Source: Chitinophagaceae bacterium
GTDB taxonomy: Bacteria; Bacteroidota; Bacteroidia; Chitinophagales; Chitinophagaceae
Reading direction: 5' to 3'
Length of the DNA: 64,000 bases
Assembly: GCA_016720775.1 (NCBI GenBank)
Contig: JADKJX010000004.1
Span: 310,001 to 374,000, forward strand
Part shown: positions 1 to 8,819 of the stretch, in pieces
Numbering within the stretch: position 1 is the stretch's first letter
How the letters are laid out: the number at the start of each line of letters is the position of its first letter
Made by a program: the position numbers and the translations under genes
The notes under the pieces: model-generated
What the model was told of the DNA's origin: nothing
Seen by the model: the letters and a program-made list of their open reading frames with translations, nothing else
Database searches by the model: none

Positions 1-1
1 C

Positions 2-733
2 ATGAACGCATTTACGCAACTGCAGCCCATTCCATCCGGTGTGATCCATTGGAATGACCTGGCTGTTAAAACAGACGGACTTCGGGAAAGCCGCAAACTG
101 GCAGAGGGCACCAGCAATGAGTTCTCCTATTTCGAGATACATGCTACCACCCAGCAAAAAGGCGCCGTACCCAGGCCTGCACATACGCAGAAGGATATGG
201 AAGAACTGATCATCATCAAAGAAGGAAAACTGAAATGCAGCATCGGGAATAAAACAGCCGAACTTGGTGCCGGCAGCGTATTGCTGATACCGCCACTTGA
301 ATCGCAGGTATTTGAAAACACCGGCGATGGCCCGGTTACTTATTATGTACTCATGTTCCGTTCGAAGAAACCGATGGACATGGAACGAAGCATAAAAGCA
401 GGCGGCAGTTTGCTGGTAAACAGAGATACCATTGCCTACAAAGAAGCAAACAACAAAGGCACCCGTAAATATTTTGACCGCCCCACTGCGATGTGTGATA
501 ATTATGAGATGCACATCACCTGCCTTAACCAAAAAGGTCCCAGCCATGCACCGCACCAGCACCTGGATACCGAGATCATTTTAGTGATCGATGGTAAAAC
601 AGAAATGACCATTGACGGCAATCATTATACCGGTGGTCCCGGCGATATGTATATCATTGAAAGCGGGAAGATGCATGGTGTGGGCAATGCATCTGATAAG
701 CCCTGCAGTTATTTTGCATTTAAGTGGAGATAG
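2..733 (+). CDS. Bicupin (double cupin) protein, possibly 5'-truncated
   Basis: A 243-residue reading of a protein with two cupin barrels. The first spans about residues 45-120 (metal-site-like stretch PAHTQKDMEELIIIKEGK) and the second about 165-240 (HAPHQHLDTEIILVIDGKTE, then GGPGDMYIIESGKMHGV). The His and Glu residues of a cupin metal site are visible in both. Enzyme activity cannot be deduced; cupins cover many dioxygenases, isomerases and binding proteins. The ATG is at the second base of the window, and related Bacteroidota bicupins usually carry a signal peptide before the PIPSGV-W segment seen here at residues 10-16. This ATG may therefore be an internal Met, with the true start outside the window. 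It converges on the next gene with only a few bases between. Confidence 0.75.
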   Translation: MNAFTQLQPIPSGVIHWNDLAVKTDGLRESRKLAEGTSNEFSYFEIHATTQQKGAVPRPAHTQKDMEELIIIKEGKLKCSIGNKTAELGAGSVLLIPPLESQVFENTGDGPVTYYVLMFRSKKPMDMERSIKAGGSLLVNRDTIAYKEANNKGTRKYFDRPTAMCDNYEMHITCLNQKGPSHAPHQHLDTEIILVIDGKTEMTIDGNHYTGGPGDMYIIESGKMHGVGNASDKPCSYFAFKWR

Positions 734-737
734 CACA

Positions 738-2174
738 CTAATCCTTTTCGATCCATAAAACGGAGTTGCCCGTTTTGTATTCATTCTGTTCCCACAGTTT
801 ATTGGCTGGATCAAGTATCCATTTCCCATCCACAACAAATTTATACCGGCACTTGCCTTTGTTGAGGTGTGCTTTGAAAACCCACTCATCTCCTTCCCTT
901 TTCATCTGGAAGGAAGCCGGGTTCCAGTTATTGATGTCGCCGGAGAGGCAGACCTTTCTTGCATTTTCAAAACCTTTTAACCGGAACGTGAAATTGGGCT
1001 GTATCACCAGTACCAGGTTATTCCTGGTGATGGAATCGGCAGAAAGCTTTCCATCGATCTTCAACCGGTATTCATAATTGCCCGGCCCGATGGTATAGGG
1101 AAGTTCCCAACCGGTTTCCGTTTTAGTCATGAACAGTTCGTTCTCTTTCCAGTTGTTGAACGAACCAAACAACACTACTTTCTTTGCATCCAGGTATCCG
1201 TCTACTTTAAACAGGTATGGTTTGCCAATGCGTATCACCGAATTAAATTCATTGAATTCATTCGGCACTTTATCATTGTTGACCGGGTCGGCAAACCATA
1301 TGCCGTCTGCAACAAAGCGATAAGTATGTGTTCCTTCAGATAAATAAACAGGCAATGCCCAGCCGGTTGACGTACGCAGCATGAGCAGGTTCCTGTCACG
1401 CCATTCATTAAAGCTGCCGGCCAGGTAAACTTTTTTAGCATTGGCATATCCTTGCAGGATGAACGTATGATTTGTTTTATAATAAACCGAGTTATCATTG
1501 CCCATGCCATCATTCTCAGTATTTGCATTATCCCTGTCTATCGTCCAGTTTCCATCAATAACGAATTTGTATAAATATTTTCCTGCAACCAGTTTTACAT
1601 TGGCAATCCAGCCACTGTCTGTTTTTGTCATGGGCAATGCACCCGTTTGCCAGTTTGTAAAAGTGCCTGCCAGCAATACTTTGCCGGCATTTGTATTCCC
1701 CCGGAGGAAGAAAACAACGGCCGAATCGGTGACAGCAAAAGCTGCTTTGTTTTTAAACCGGTTGTATCCAAAGTGAACCTGCGCCATCGGTACCGGCTCG
1801 ATGCTTTTTTGTGTCAGGATCATTTTATCGGCTACATTGTTCATATTGTCTGCGCTGAACAATGGTTTACTGATTACAAATATTTCGCTGTTATCAATAT
1901 CAACCTTCCATCCCAGTTTTTTCAATGAATCGGTTGCCCCCATGCTTATGCATGCCTGCAGGTCGAGGTCATAGAGTTCATACTTTGCAATAAAACTATC
2001 GAGAGAAGATTTTTGTATGTCTTTGCCAAGTGCAATGAACATTTTTCCGTTCTTAACCGTGTACGACCTCACCGGCACCTGTGCATTCGTATGCAGGGAT
2101 GCTAACAGTAATATTGCAATGCAACATGGCCTTATCCACTTACACAATATTGTTATGTCCCTCCTCATTTCCAT
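738..2174 (-). CDS. Secreted protein with four tandem glycogen-binding-like (CBM48/AMPK-beta type) domains
   Basis: 478 residues. After a charged N-terminus there is a hydrophobic signal segment (about 12-30, ending near TNAQV). From about residue 150 to the end, four E-set repeats of about 80 residues follow each other. Each carries the signature V-L-x-G-x-F-N/T-x-W, then L-P-M/L-M-x-x-x-x-x-GW, then an L-x-x-G-x-Y-x-Y-[KR]-F-V-x-D-G-x-W strand. This is the pattern of the CBM48/AMPK-beta glycogen-binding fold. No catalytic domain is attached, so a carbohydrate-binding or structural role at the cell surface is inferred. Its start overlaps the end of the upstream protease gene by 10 bases, so the two are probably co-transcribed. 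Confidence 0.8.
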   Translation of the reverse strand: MEMRRDITILCKWIRPCCIAILLLASLHTNAQVPVRSYTVKNGKMFIALGKDIQKSSLDSFIAKYELYDLDLQACISMGATDSLKKLGWKVDIDNSEIFVISKPLFSADNMNNVADKMILTQKSIEPVPMAQVHFGYNRFKNKAAFAVTDSAVVFFLRGNTNAGKVLLAGTFTNWQTGALPMTKTDSGWIANVKLVAGKYLYKFVIDGNWTIDRDNANTENDGMGNDNSVYYKTNHTFILQGYANAKKVYLAGSFNEWRDRNLLMLRTSTGWALPVYLSEGTHTYRFVADGIWFADPVNNDKVPNEFNEFNSVIRIGKPYLFKVDGYLDAKKVVLFGSFNNWKENELFMTKTETGWELPYTIGPGNYEYRLKIDGKLSADSITRNNLVLVIQPNFTFRLKGFENARKVCLSGDINNWNPASFQMKREGDEWVFKAHLNKGKCRYKFVVDGKWILDPANKLWEQNEYKTGNSVLWIEKD

Positions 2175-3103
2175 ATGTACATTTTATTGGTTACAAAGTT
2201 AAACCCTATTTTATGCAACGAAAGAAAATCAAAACCCAAAATACCATCGATGCAACTGTTATCGGCCAGGCAGGTTTTCTCCAGGTTGGTGATGATCACC
2301 GGCAGGCTGCCGATGGATTGATTTCCTATCTGCAGGTTGCTCAGGTTGCCATACAGGGCTTCCACTTTCTTCTCGCCCGTTCCGGTCAGTTGAATACGCC
2401 TTAATATTTCCACGTTGTCAAAAAGTTTATCAGGCAAACGGCTGTCGAGCAGGTTTGATTCAGCACCGGAGTCTATCATCAGCCGCAGCTTTTTTCCAGC
2501 CAGGGTAGTCCGGGTTACCAGTTTATTGTTCCATATCTCAACTGGAACAGTTGTATAAGCTGAAGTGTCTGCAAGCTGGGCGTTTTTATCCGACTCTTTT
2601 TTTGTTACCCGGCGGAGGTAAAGCAGGCTGTTCTCATAATCGATGATCATTTCAAACTGCCGCAGCATTGAGAGGCCGATGAGGCCAAGTATCCGTACAT
2701 TTTTTGTATTCTCCAGGTGACCAAGGTTTACCAGGTCGGCAGCAACAACCGTACTCTTGATGCACCCGAAATTAAATTCCTTTACATGGGTTTTTTGTAC
2801 CGATGATACAGATCCTGTTATGCCGCTTTGTTCTTCATTGGCGTCTGTAGTAACCGGGTAATCCCAGAAGTAAGTCAGGTTCAGTACAAGTCCGGGTGCA
2901 CCTGTATCTAAAATAAAATTTCCTTCGGTAGTATCGGCCCTGGCTCTTACCAGTATGAGGTTACCGGCACGGCTGAAGGGAATAACACAGGAAACAGAAT
3001 CGGTATACCAGGCATTTATATGAATGGCTATTTTCTTTTTGTTCAAAGGCAACGGCCCATTACCTGCAGCGCATATAGTAACAGCAGCAGGCAATGCGAT
3101 CAA
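2165..3103 (-). CDS. Secreted retropepsin-like aspartyl protease (two-domain)
   Basis: 312 residues from a TTG start. Two aspartyl-protease half-sites are visible: FILDTGAPGLVL near residue 63 (DTG) and LRLMIDSGAESNLLDS near 206 (DSG). Each is followed by the hydrophobic-hydrophobic-Gly stretch typical of pepsin/retropepsin lobes (VRILGLIGLSML; DGILGFDFLS). This is the gag-polyprotein-type protease family common in Bacteroidota. No ATG is available: the frame is open upstream to a TAA, and reading back to an ATA at 3134-3136 gives INRFLKHTCFVLIALPAAV, a good signal peptide. The true start may thus be a rare codon upstream, or the 5' end carries a base error. Its 3' end overlaps the glycogen-binding-like gene by 10 bases. 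Confidence 0.75.
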   Translation of the reverse strand: MIALPAAVTICAAGNGPLPLNKKKIAIHINAWYTDSVSCVIPFSRAGNLILVRARADTTEGNFILDTGAPGLVLNLTYFWDYPVTTDANEEQSGITGSVSSVQKTHVKEFNFGCIKSTVVAADLVNLGHLENTKNVRILGLIGLSMLRQFEMIIDYENSLLYLRRVTKKESDKNAQLADTSAYTTVPVEIWNNKLVTRTTLAGKKLRLMIDSGAESNLLDSRLPDKLFDNVEILRRIQLTGTGEKKVEALYGNLSNLQIGNQSIGSLPVIITNLEKTCLADNSCIDGILGFDFLSLHKIGFNFVTNKMYIWK

Positions 3104-3191
3104 AACAAAACAGGTATGTTTAAGGAAGCGGTTTATACAGCAATTTTAATACGCTAATTTAATCCAAACTGATAAACCGGTAAGAATTGAT

Positions 3192-3737
3192 TTAATTAAA
3201 ACAGGTGTCTCTCAGCATCTTCATATAGACCAATCCTTTTTCTCTTGCGAAATTGATATTACGATCCGGGATATTTTCCGGGTTTGCATAATTGGCCAAT
3301 GCTTTGTCAATACTTGCTTCCCGCAACAGGTGCAGCATGGGATAAACCGAGCGGTTGGTATAATTGGCTGCATCATTTTCTGTTGAGCCGGCAAAGAGGT
3401 ATAAGGGGTGAAAACTTGCTAATTGATAAATGCCTTCATACCCTTTTTCTTTTAATAATTCTTCAGCATCCGATACCAGGTCAAGGTAATCATCAAAATT
3501 TTCAAATGCATTGGGAAAGATAAGGAAACTGGTCTCAATATTTTCTTCATCATTCAGCCGGGCCAGTTCCGCAAAAAAAGAATCCAGGCAAATGGCTGCG
3601 TCAATACTGTTTTCAACCTGGTAGTATGCTGTTTGCTGCTTTACCACATTGGCGGCAAAGGGGCAAAAGTTACAGCCAATCACCACATCGTTGATCCATT
3701 TTTTTGTTTCATCAATTATTTGGGCAGAGGTACGCAT
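3192..3737 (-). CDS. DUF1415 family protein
   Basis: 181 residues, full length for DUF1415, a cytoplasmic family of unknown function found across bacteria. Visible family features are the N-terminal W-I-N-D-V-V-I-G-C-N-F-C-P-F-A segment (about 14-28, with two conserved Cys), ETSFLIFPNAFENFDDYL in the middle, and YQLASFHPLYLFAGS near 103-117, followed by the YTNRSVYPMLHLLRE helix. The paired Cys and conserved His suggest metal or redox chemistry, but no reaction is known. ATG start; no signal peptide. It follows the long TPR gene upstream on the same strand, 59 bases away, and may share its transcript. Confidence 0.85.
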   Translation of the reverse strand: MRTSAQIIDETKKWINDVVIGCNFCPFAANVVKQQTAYYQVENSIDAAICLDSFFAELARLNDEENIETSFLIFPNAFENFDDYLDLVSDAEELLKEKGYEGIYQLASFHPLYLFAGSTENDAANYTNRSVYPMLHLLREASIDKALANYANPENIPDRNINFAREKGLVYMKMLRDTCFN

Positions 3738-3796
3738 TGTTTAATATTGGTTTTTAAAAGCGGGGAATTGTTTTTGACATTTATTCATTCCCGGCA

Positions 3797-5536
3797 TCAA
3801 TACAAAGCCGATTTTAATTTCACATCCGCTTTTGCAAAAGCTGTTTTAAATCTTGCATGCACTCTTAATGCTTCGGCATTTTTCTTTTGGGCCAGCAATG
3901 CTTTGTATAATCCAAACAAAGCCCAGCCATTCTCATTGTTATAAAGCAGGTCCTTTCGGAATGTTTTTTCTGCAGCAGCCCCATCGCCGCTTTCAAGATA
4001 GGCTGTACCTAAATAATGTTTGGGATTCAGCAACCAGTCGCGGGGCTCATTATACACCATATTTGATTCAATAGAATCTGCCGTTTTAAAATGACGGATA
4101 GCTCCTTCATAAAGCTTTCGGTCAAGGTGAATCGTTCCCAATAAAAGTTGTTCAGCAACTTTCGCTCCTTCTAGTGCCGGAGAAAAAGGAGTTAAGGGAA
4201 TATTTAGCGAACTGTCTTTCATCAGTTCTCTTAGTTTATCCAGTTCGTTTCCAGCTTCAGTGAAATCATGTTTGGCTGAATACGCCATCCCTTTGCCGAA
4301 ATGAAACAGCAGGTTTGCGTATACCTGTGACGCTTCAGGTTGTTTTGCATGTAATAACTCATCCCATTTGCCAAAACGGATCTGTACCATCATGGGCGTC
4401 ATACTTATGTATTGCACAGAACTACCCATGGGGGCAGGCATAGATAAATAATCTGCTGCTATACTTTTCTTTGTTTCCATTGCGGCCAAATTTGCAGCTG
4501 CATTATTTCCCATCATCATGGCATTGTTTGTCTTCATATGCAGGTTATGGATGACGTAGAGAAAATCGGCGCCGGTCACAGGCGCAAAGAGTGGAATTGA
4601 TTGTTTATAACTGTTCACTGCATTGATATTTACATCCACCCCTTTTTTATAATCACCGGTTCGCAGGTAAATATGCGAAGGCATATGTACAAGGTGCGAA
4701 AGTCCCGGATTGGTAATACCCAGCCTGTTGGCACTAGGCAATGCCAGGGCGGCATAGGGTGAAGCTTCCATCAAGTGAACATAATAATGATTTCCGCCCG
4801 GATGTTGTGGAAATGTTGCGATCAATTTTTCCAGTACCTTTCTTATTAAGGGCGTCCATGCCTTGGGAGTGCCGTTGGTGTTCCAAAGATCCCAGGGATG
4901 TTGCTGCATCATGGCATCAGCATAAAGTGCCTGTGCATCCGGTAAGGAAATGAATTTATCATACAACTTCTTCATCTTATCGGTATACGCCTGGTTCAGT
5001 TGCGTCCTGGTCACATCCGCAGAATCGGCCGTATATCTTACTGCCATCGCATCTATCAATACTTTTTCAAAAGCTGTTGCGTTACCCGATAATTCATTTG
5101 CTTTTTTAACCGCAGCCAATGCGTCGGGCGATGCCCGGTAACCAAAATCGTTGATGTTGGGGCCGTACCCCAGTGCCTGTGCCCAAAAAAGCATGGCGCA
5201 AGCGGGATCGAACCGGGCTGCTTTCTTAAATGAAGCCATCGCTTCTATAATGTGAAACCCGTAATACATATTAATACCCTGGTTAAAATAGAACTGGGCA
5301 CTGTCGTTAACGGTGGATATCCTCCATTTGTAATTGCCTGCACCGGGTATGGGTGGGATATCGGTTTCATCGATCCATGACCGTAATTCATTCCAATCCG
5401 GGCTGCAACTGATCGCCTTTTTCACTTTGTAATCAACCAGATCAACGGCTGCCGGGTATTTTTTATCGCTGAATCGGAATGCAAGCAGAATAATTAAAGA
5501 GAGAATTCCTGTTGAAAAAAATAAACGGGTCCTCAT
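3797..5536 (-). CDS. Membrane-anchored or exported tetratricopeptide-repeat protein
   Basis: 579 residues. Residues 1-22 form an N-terminal hydrophobic signal or anchor. TPR-like helices are recognisable at about 85-130 (AQFYFNQGINMYYGFHIIEA, then an aromatic-rich ALGYGPNIND segment), 410-445 and 470-560. Two His-bearing conserved stretches, HPGGNHYYVHLMEAS (about 245) and LSHLVHMPSHIYLRTGDY (about 280), are typical of this Bacteroidota TPR family and could bind metal, though this is not established. Probably periplasmic. The function is unknown; TPRs imply protein-protein contact. The next gene downstream is the DUF1415 gene on the same strand. Confidence 0.75.
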   Translation of the reverse strand: MRTRLFFSTGILSLIILLAFRFSDKKYPAAVDLVDYKVKKAISCSPDWNELRSWIDETDIPPIPGAGNYKWRISTVNDSAQFYFNQGINMYYGFHIIEAMASFKKAARFDPACAMLFWAQALGYGPNINDFGYRASPDALAAVKKANELSGNATAFEKVLIDAMAVRYTADSADVTRTQLNQAYTDKMKKLYDKFISLPDAQALYADAMMQQHPWDLWNTNGTPKAWTPLIRKVLEKLIATFPQHPGGNHYYVHLMEASPYAALALPSANRLGITNPGLSHLVHMPSHIYLRTGDYKKGVDVNINAVNSYKQSIPLFAPVTGADFLYVIHNLHMKTNNAMMMGNNAAANLAAMETKKSIAADYLSMPAPMGSSVQYISMTPMMVQIRFGKWDELLHAKQPEASQVYANLLFHFGKGMAYSAKHDFTEAGNELDKLRELMKDSSLNIPLTPFSPALEGAKVAEQLLLGTIHLDRKLYEGAIRHFKTADSIESNMVYNEPRDWLLNPKHYLGTAYLESGDGAAAEKTFRKDLLYNNENGWALFGLYKALLAQKKNAEALRVHARFKTAFAKADVKLKSALY

Positions 5537-5629
5537 AATGGTTTATTTCAAAAGTTAAGATACAGATATGGTATCCACGATACTAATAAAGTTTTTAACA
5601 ACAAAAAAGGGCCTTTATGTCAAAATAAT

Positions 5630-6010
5630 TTATGATCGCCACTTAATAACCTCATCCTTACTTTCCTTTACGCGGAACTTTACAATTTTTGTGATCAGGG
5701 CGATGGGTAAAGGCTTGTCCAACGGGAACTGAACAGAACCCTCTGCTGTTTTATATTTTGAAAGTTCTTTTGCGAAAGCTTTTATTGCCGAGGGCATGGG
5801 ATAAAAACCGATATGCTGTTTGAATGCAGCAAAAGTGACGAGTATCTTTTGGTAGCTGTATGCAGGCATGCGCCATTTAAGTTCTTCTTCACAACCTGGT
5901 GCCGCTTTACGGATACATTCATGCAGCCGCCATAATCTTTCCTGCACATGGACAGGTGCGGCATCAATATATTCACAGATGGTTGTGGGCTTGATTTTTA
6001 GCGACGACAT
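5630..6010 (-). CDS. DUF1801 (YdhG-like) protein
   Basis: 126 residues, usual length for this small cytoplasmic family. The family hallmarks are visible: IDAAPVHVQERLWRLHECIRK at the N-terminus, EEELKWRMPAYSYQ near 40-54, VTFAAFKQHIGFYPMP near 58-74, and KTAEGSVQFPLDKPLP near 88-103, ending in a basic helix. The fold is known from structural genomics, and some members are called iron chaperones (frataxin-like), but a function in this organism is not supported by the sequence alone. ATG start; it stands as a single gene, with the WG-repeat gene divergent upstream. Confidence 0.85.
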   Translation of the reverse strand: MSSLKIKPTTICEYIDAAPVHVQERLWRLHECIRKAAPGCEEELKWRMPAYSYQKILVTFAAFKQHIGFYPMPSAIKAFAKELSKYKTAEGSVQFPLDKPLPIALITKIVKFRVKESKDEVIKWRS

Positions 6011-6160
6011 AGCTGTTTATTTACACCAAAAATAAAACTTTAGAGTTGTGGCTGAAAAGAAAGAAACTAAAATCATATTTTTTCCTTTCCCAGGTCATTT
6101 TTTACGTGGAAACAAGAGGCTAAGTTGTAGCAGGAAATTTTTCATGTTAAATAAATTTTT

Positions 6161-6742
6161 ATGAAAAAGCTATTGCTGCTGTTCCTGTTATTCCCGGTAC
6201 TGGACAGCTATGCTCAAAAATGGGAAAAGAACTATGAGTTTGTAGATAACTGTATATGCGGCCTTTCCAAGGTTAAGAAGGACGGCAAGATCGGGTATGT
6301 GAATAAAGAAGGCGTGGAGATCATCAAACCGAAATACAATGAAGGCCTTACGTTCAATGAAGGCTATACAGCGGTGCGGATGGAATCAAACTGGCAGTAC
6401 TTCGACAGCACCGGCAAGGCGATCACCGATGCTGTTTACGAGGATGCAATGAGTTTTAAAAATGGACTTGCTGCCGTTGCAAAGAGCAGCCTGTATGGGT
6501 ATATCAATACTTCCGGAGAAGTGGTGATCACATTCCAGTTTTCCAATGCCCGGAGTTTTTCCGAGGGACTTGCTCCTGCTGCCAATGCTAAAGGTTACTG
6601 GGGTTTTATTGATACCAAAGGCGAATGGGTGGTTAAGCCTGCCTATGATTTTACCGGTGAATTTGAGAACGGGGAGGCAAGGGTGATAAAGGGCGATAAG
6701 GTATTTTATATCGACAGGCAGAACAAAGTGATACGTCAATGA
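6161..6742 (+). CDS. Secreted WG-repeat protein
   Basis: 193 residues with a clear signal peptide (MKKLLLLFLLFPVLDSYAQ). The rest is WG/KWG-type repeats, each about 35-40 residues with the pattern G-[YF]-[IV]-[ND]-x-x-G-x-x-[IV]-x-x-x-Y-x-x-A-x-x-F-x-[EN]-G-x-A-x-V. Repeat starts are visible near residues 45, 82, 112 and 147. WG repeats are a beta-rich family abundant in Bacteroidota and of unknown role. A longer paralogue lies at 39569-40735. It is followed at once by a gap and another + strand gene. Confidence 0.85.
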   Translation: MKKLLLLFLLFPVLDSYAQKWEKNYEFVDNCICGLSKVKKDGKIGYVNKEGVEIIKPKYNEGLTFNEGYTAVRMESNWQYFDSTGKAITDAVYEDAMSFKNGLAAVAKSSLYGYINTSGEVVITFQFSNARSFSEGLAPAANAKGYWGFIDTKGEWVVKPAYDFTGEFENGEARVIKGDKVFYIDRQNKVIRQ

Positions 6743-6865
6743 TCGGCCTATCTGTGATCCTGCCCGGTTTGTAGGAATAAAAACCGGGCGGGAAATTTTG
6801 TGTCAGCCCTTTTCTAAATGCCGATTATCTTTTCTATTTTGTTGGTCTTAACCAAAACTTGTAGT

Positions 6866-7423
6866 ATGAAAAAAATGATCATCGGCGCCCTTGTTGGCGG
6901 CATTATTCTTTTTGCATGGCAGTTCCTCACCTGGGGTGCATTAAACCTGCATGAGGCACAACAGAAATACACACCAAAACAAGACAGTATTCTTTCTTAC
7001 CTGAATTCACAGTTCAGTGAAGATGGTGCTTATATGATGCCAACATTTGCTCCGGGCACTTCAAGAGATGAAATGGAAAAGCAAATGAAAGCCATGGAAG
7101 GAAAACCATGGGCGCAGGTGGTATATCATAAAAGCATGCCGGGCATGAACAAAATGTTCATGAACATGGGCCGCAGTTTGCTGGTGAATATTTTTATCAT
7201 CTGGCTGCTTTGCTGGCTGCTGGTTAAAATACCAACGCCTTCCTTCGGTACTGTTTTTATTGGTACGCTGGGCACGGGCCTCATCGTATTCCTTCATGCG
7301 CCTTACACCATGCACATATGGTATGGCAGTTTCGACCTGATGGCACACTTTGTTGATGTACTGGTATCATGGGGTGTTACGGGCCTATGGCTTGGCTGGT
7401 GGTTACAGAGAGGAAATAGTTAG
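6866..7423 (+). CDS. Hypothetical inner-membrane protein
   Basis: Not recognised as a named family. The ATG at 6866 gives 185 residues and places a hydrophobic segment directly at the N-terminus (KKMIIGALVGGIILFAWQFL). An ATG at 6818 in the same frame would add 16 residues but gives a poorer start. After an exported loop of about 90 residues rich in Met and charged residues come three further membrane segments (about residues 105-125, 130-150 and 155-180). This layout of one N-terminal span, one loop and a C-terminal bundle suggests a membrane protein whose loop faces the periplasm. It ends just before a strong bidirectional terminator. Confidence 0.65.
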   Translation: MKKMIIGALVGGIILFAWQFLTWGALNLHEAQQKYTPKQDSILSYLNSQFSEDGAYMMPTFAPGTSRDEMEKQMKAMEGKPWAQVVYHKSMPGMNKMFMNMGRSLLVNIFIIWLLCWLLVKIPTPSFGTVFIGTLGTGLIVFLHAPYTMHIWYGSFDLMAHFVDVLVSWGVTGLWLGWWLQRGNS

Positions 7424-7429
7424 ATCAAC

Positions 7430-7477
7430 AGTATAAAATAAAAAGGCAGGTTTTGACCTGCCTTTTTATTTTATACT
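7430..7477. terminator. Bidirectional intrinsic terminator with perfect 22-bp arms
   Basis: A perfect inverted repeat: left arm 7430-7451 and right arm 7456-7477, with a 4-base loop. The G+C-rich stem core (GGCAGGT/ACCTGCC) is flanked by A-runs on the left and T-runs on the right, so it can stop transcription from both converging genes (6866-7423 + and 7495-7857 -). Confidence 0.9.
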
Positions 7478-7494
7478 GCAACTTTATATGAATT

Positions 7495-7857
7495 TTAGTT
7501 TTCTTTTTTCAAAGCGGTCCATGTCCACAATGCCCCCAATAGATCCACTGCACCAAACGCAAGCAGTATGGGTGGAGCCAGTTTAAGAACAGCAAGTGTA
7601 GCAAAAGCAATAAAAACAAAACTGCGTGCATGAACAGTCAGTTTAAACATTCCCCTATCATTGGCGGCACCGCAACGATGGTAATAATAAGCTATGCAAA
7701 GAGTCAGTACCCCCACTACCCGTATCCACACTTCATTGGTTTCGGGTAACTGAATTGTTCTTAGAAAAATATTGGGGATCAGCAACAGGTTTAACCCAAC
7801 AACATACAGGTAAAACCCGAAATAATAAACAGATTTGGCAGCTGCGGTCATATACAT
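7495..7857 (-). CDS. Small four-span membrane protein, hypothetical
   Basis: 120 residues with about four hydrophobic segments (near residues 10-28, 45-62, 76-92 and 95-113) and a short charged tail KKEN. The spacing resembles small DoxX-like or DUF-type membrane proteins, but no signature fixes a family. A Tyr-Tyr-Tyr-His-Arg-Cys-Gly turn lies between spans two and three. It stands alone between the bidirectional terminator and a divergent gap before the dCMP deaminase gene. Confidence 0.65.
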   Translation of the reverse strand: MYMTAAAKSVYYFGFYLYVVGLNLLLIPNIFLRTIQLPETNEVWIRVVGVLTLCIAYYYHRCGAANDRGMFKLTVHARSFVFIAFATLAVLKLAPPILLAFGAVDLLGALWTWTALKKEN

Positions 7858-8006
7858 TGGTTTTAGTTAAAACTAATATACAAAGATGGTTAAGAAATAC
7901 TCCAAAAACAATCGTTTATTTATTAACTGATCTAATTTGCACAAGAGGGAGCTTTCTACCGGCTCGTAAAATTCGTTACATTCGTGAGGCATATAAATGA
8001 AAAGTT

Positions 8007-8504
8007 TTGAAAAAGAGACAAGATTATATTTCGTGGGATGAATATTTTATGGGTGTGGCATTATTGAGTGCCCGCCGCAGTAAAGACCCCAACACACAAG
8101 TGGGCGCCTGCATTGTAAATAACAAGAACAAGATCGTTGGAGCCGGCTACAATGGCCTGCCCATCGGCTGCGATGACGATGATTTTCCCTGGGAAAAAGA
8201 AGGAGAATTTTTAAACACAAAATACCCGTACATCTGTCACGCAGAACTCAATGCGATCTTAAACAATATCGGCATGGACCTAAAAGGCTGTAAAATTTAT
8301 ACTGCACTCTTTCCCTGCAATGAATGCACCAAGGCGATCATACAGTCCGGTATTAATGAAGTGATCTACTTATCCGATAAATACGAAGGCACGGATATTT
8401 TTAAAGCAGCCAGAATAATGCTTGACAAAGCCGGGGTTACCTACCGCAAAGTTCAGGCAAAGATCAGCAGCATTAGTTTGTCGTTCAATGAGAGAGATGT
8501 TTGA
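8007..8504 (+). CDS. Deoxycytidylate (dCMP) deaminase, animal DCTD-like type
   Basis: 165 residues from a TTG start. It deaminates dCMP to dUMP, feeding thymidylate synthesis. Zn-site residues are visible: C-H-A-E-L-N-A near 69-75 (His ligand and catalytic Glu) and F-P-C-N-E-C near 93-98 (two Cys ligands). The segments KKRQDYISWDEYFM, SKDPNTQVGACIVN and NKIVGAGYNGLPIGC match, from memory, the human DCTD protein almost word for word, a closer match than most bacterial enzymes give. No ATG is possible in this frame: a TGA lies at 7998-8000. An ATG at 7997 opens only a 14-codon ORF in another frame. The start is therefore TTG, or a base is lost upstream. It is a single gene. Confidence 0.9.
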   Translation: MKKRQDYISWDEYFMGVALLSARRSKDPNTQVGACIVNNKNKIVGAGYNGLPIGCDDDDFPWEKEGEFLNTKYPYICHAELNAILNNIGMDLKGCKIYTALFPCNECTKAIIQSGINEVIYLSDKYEGTDIFKAARIMLDKAGVTYRKVQAKISSISLSFNERDV

Positions 8505-8819
8505 TACGATGGTTACCATAAATTCTTTCATGAAAAAACGCCCTTCCTACCTGTTGCATCATTTCTATATTTGCCAAAGCGCAAACCAACACTGGTAGTT
8601 TGCATTCAGGCAATCTTTTATTCTTTGGCTGGTATGCCGGCCCGGAGGGTGCTGTGTTCAATAAGCGGTACTGGATCTATCCTATAAGTATAGTTTATTT
8701 CTGTTACACAAACTATCCCCAGGTCCTGTTAACCTGTTCTTCACAATAGTTATATTTCTGTGAAAGGGTTTAATATGGTAAGATTATTGTACCCCTTTAT
8801 CGTCTAATAATCACAACGT
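8505..8819. other. Intergenic stretch, possible degraded secreted-protein start
   Basis: 315 bases without an intact gene. A TATATTTG (-7-like) lies near 8562. From the ATG at 8531 one frame gives a basic, then partly hydrophobic start, and after a one-base shift continues as KAQTNTGSLHSGNLLFFGWY, which looks like a signal-peptide cleavage region followed by mature protein. This could be the remnant of a secreted-protein gene, or chance. No other structure was seen. Confidence 0.2.
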
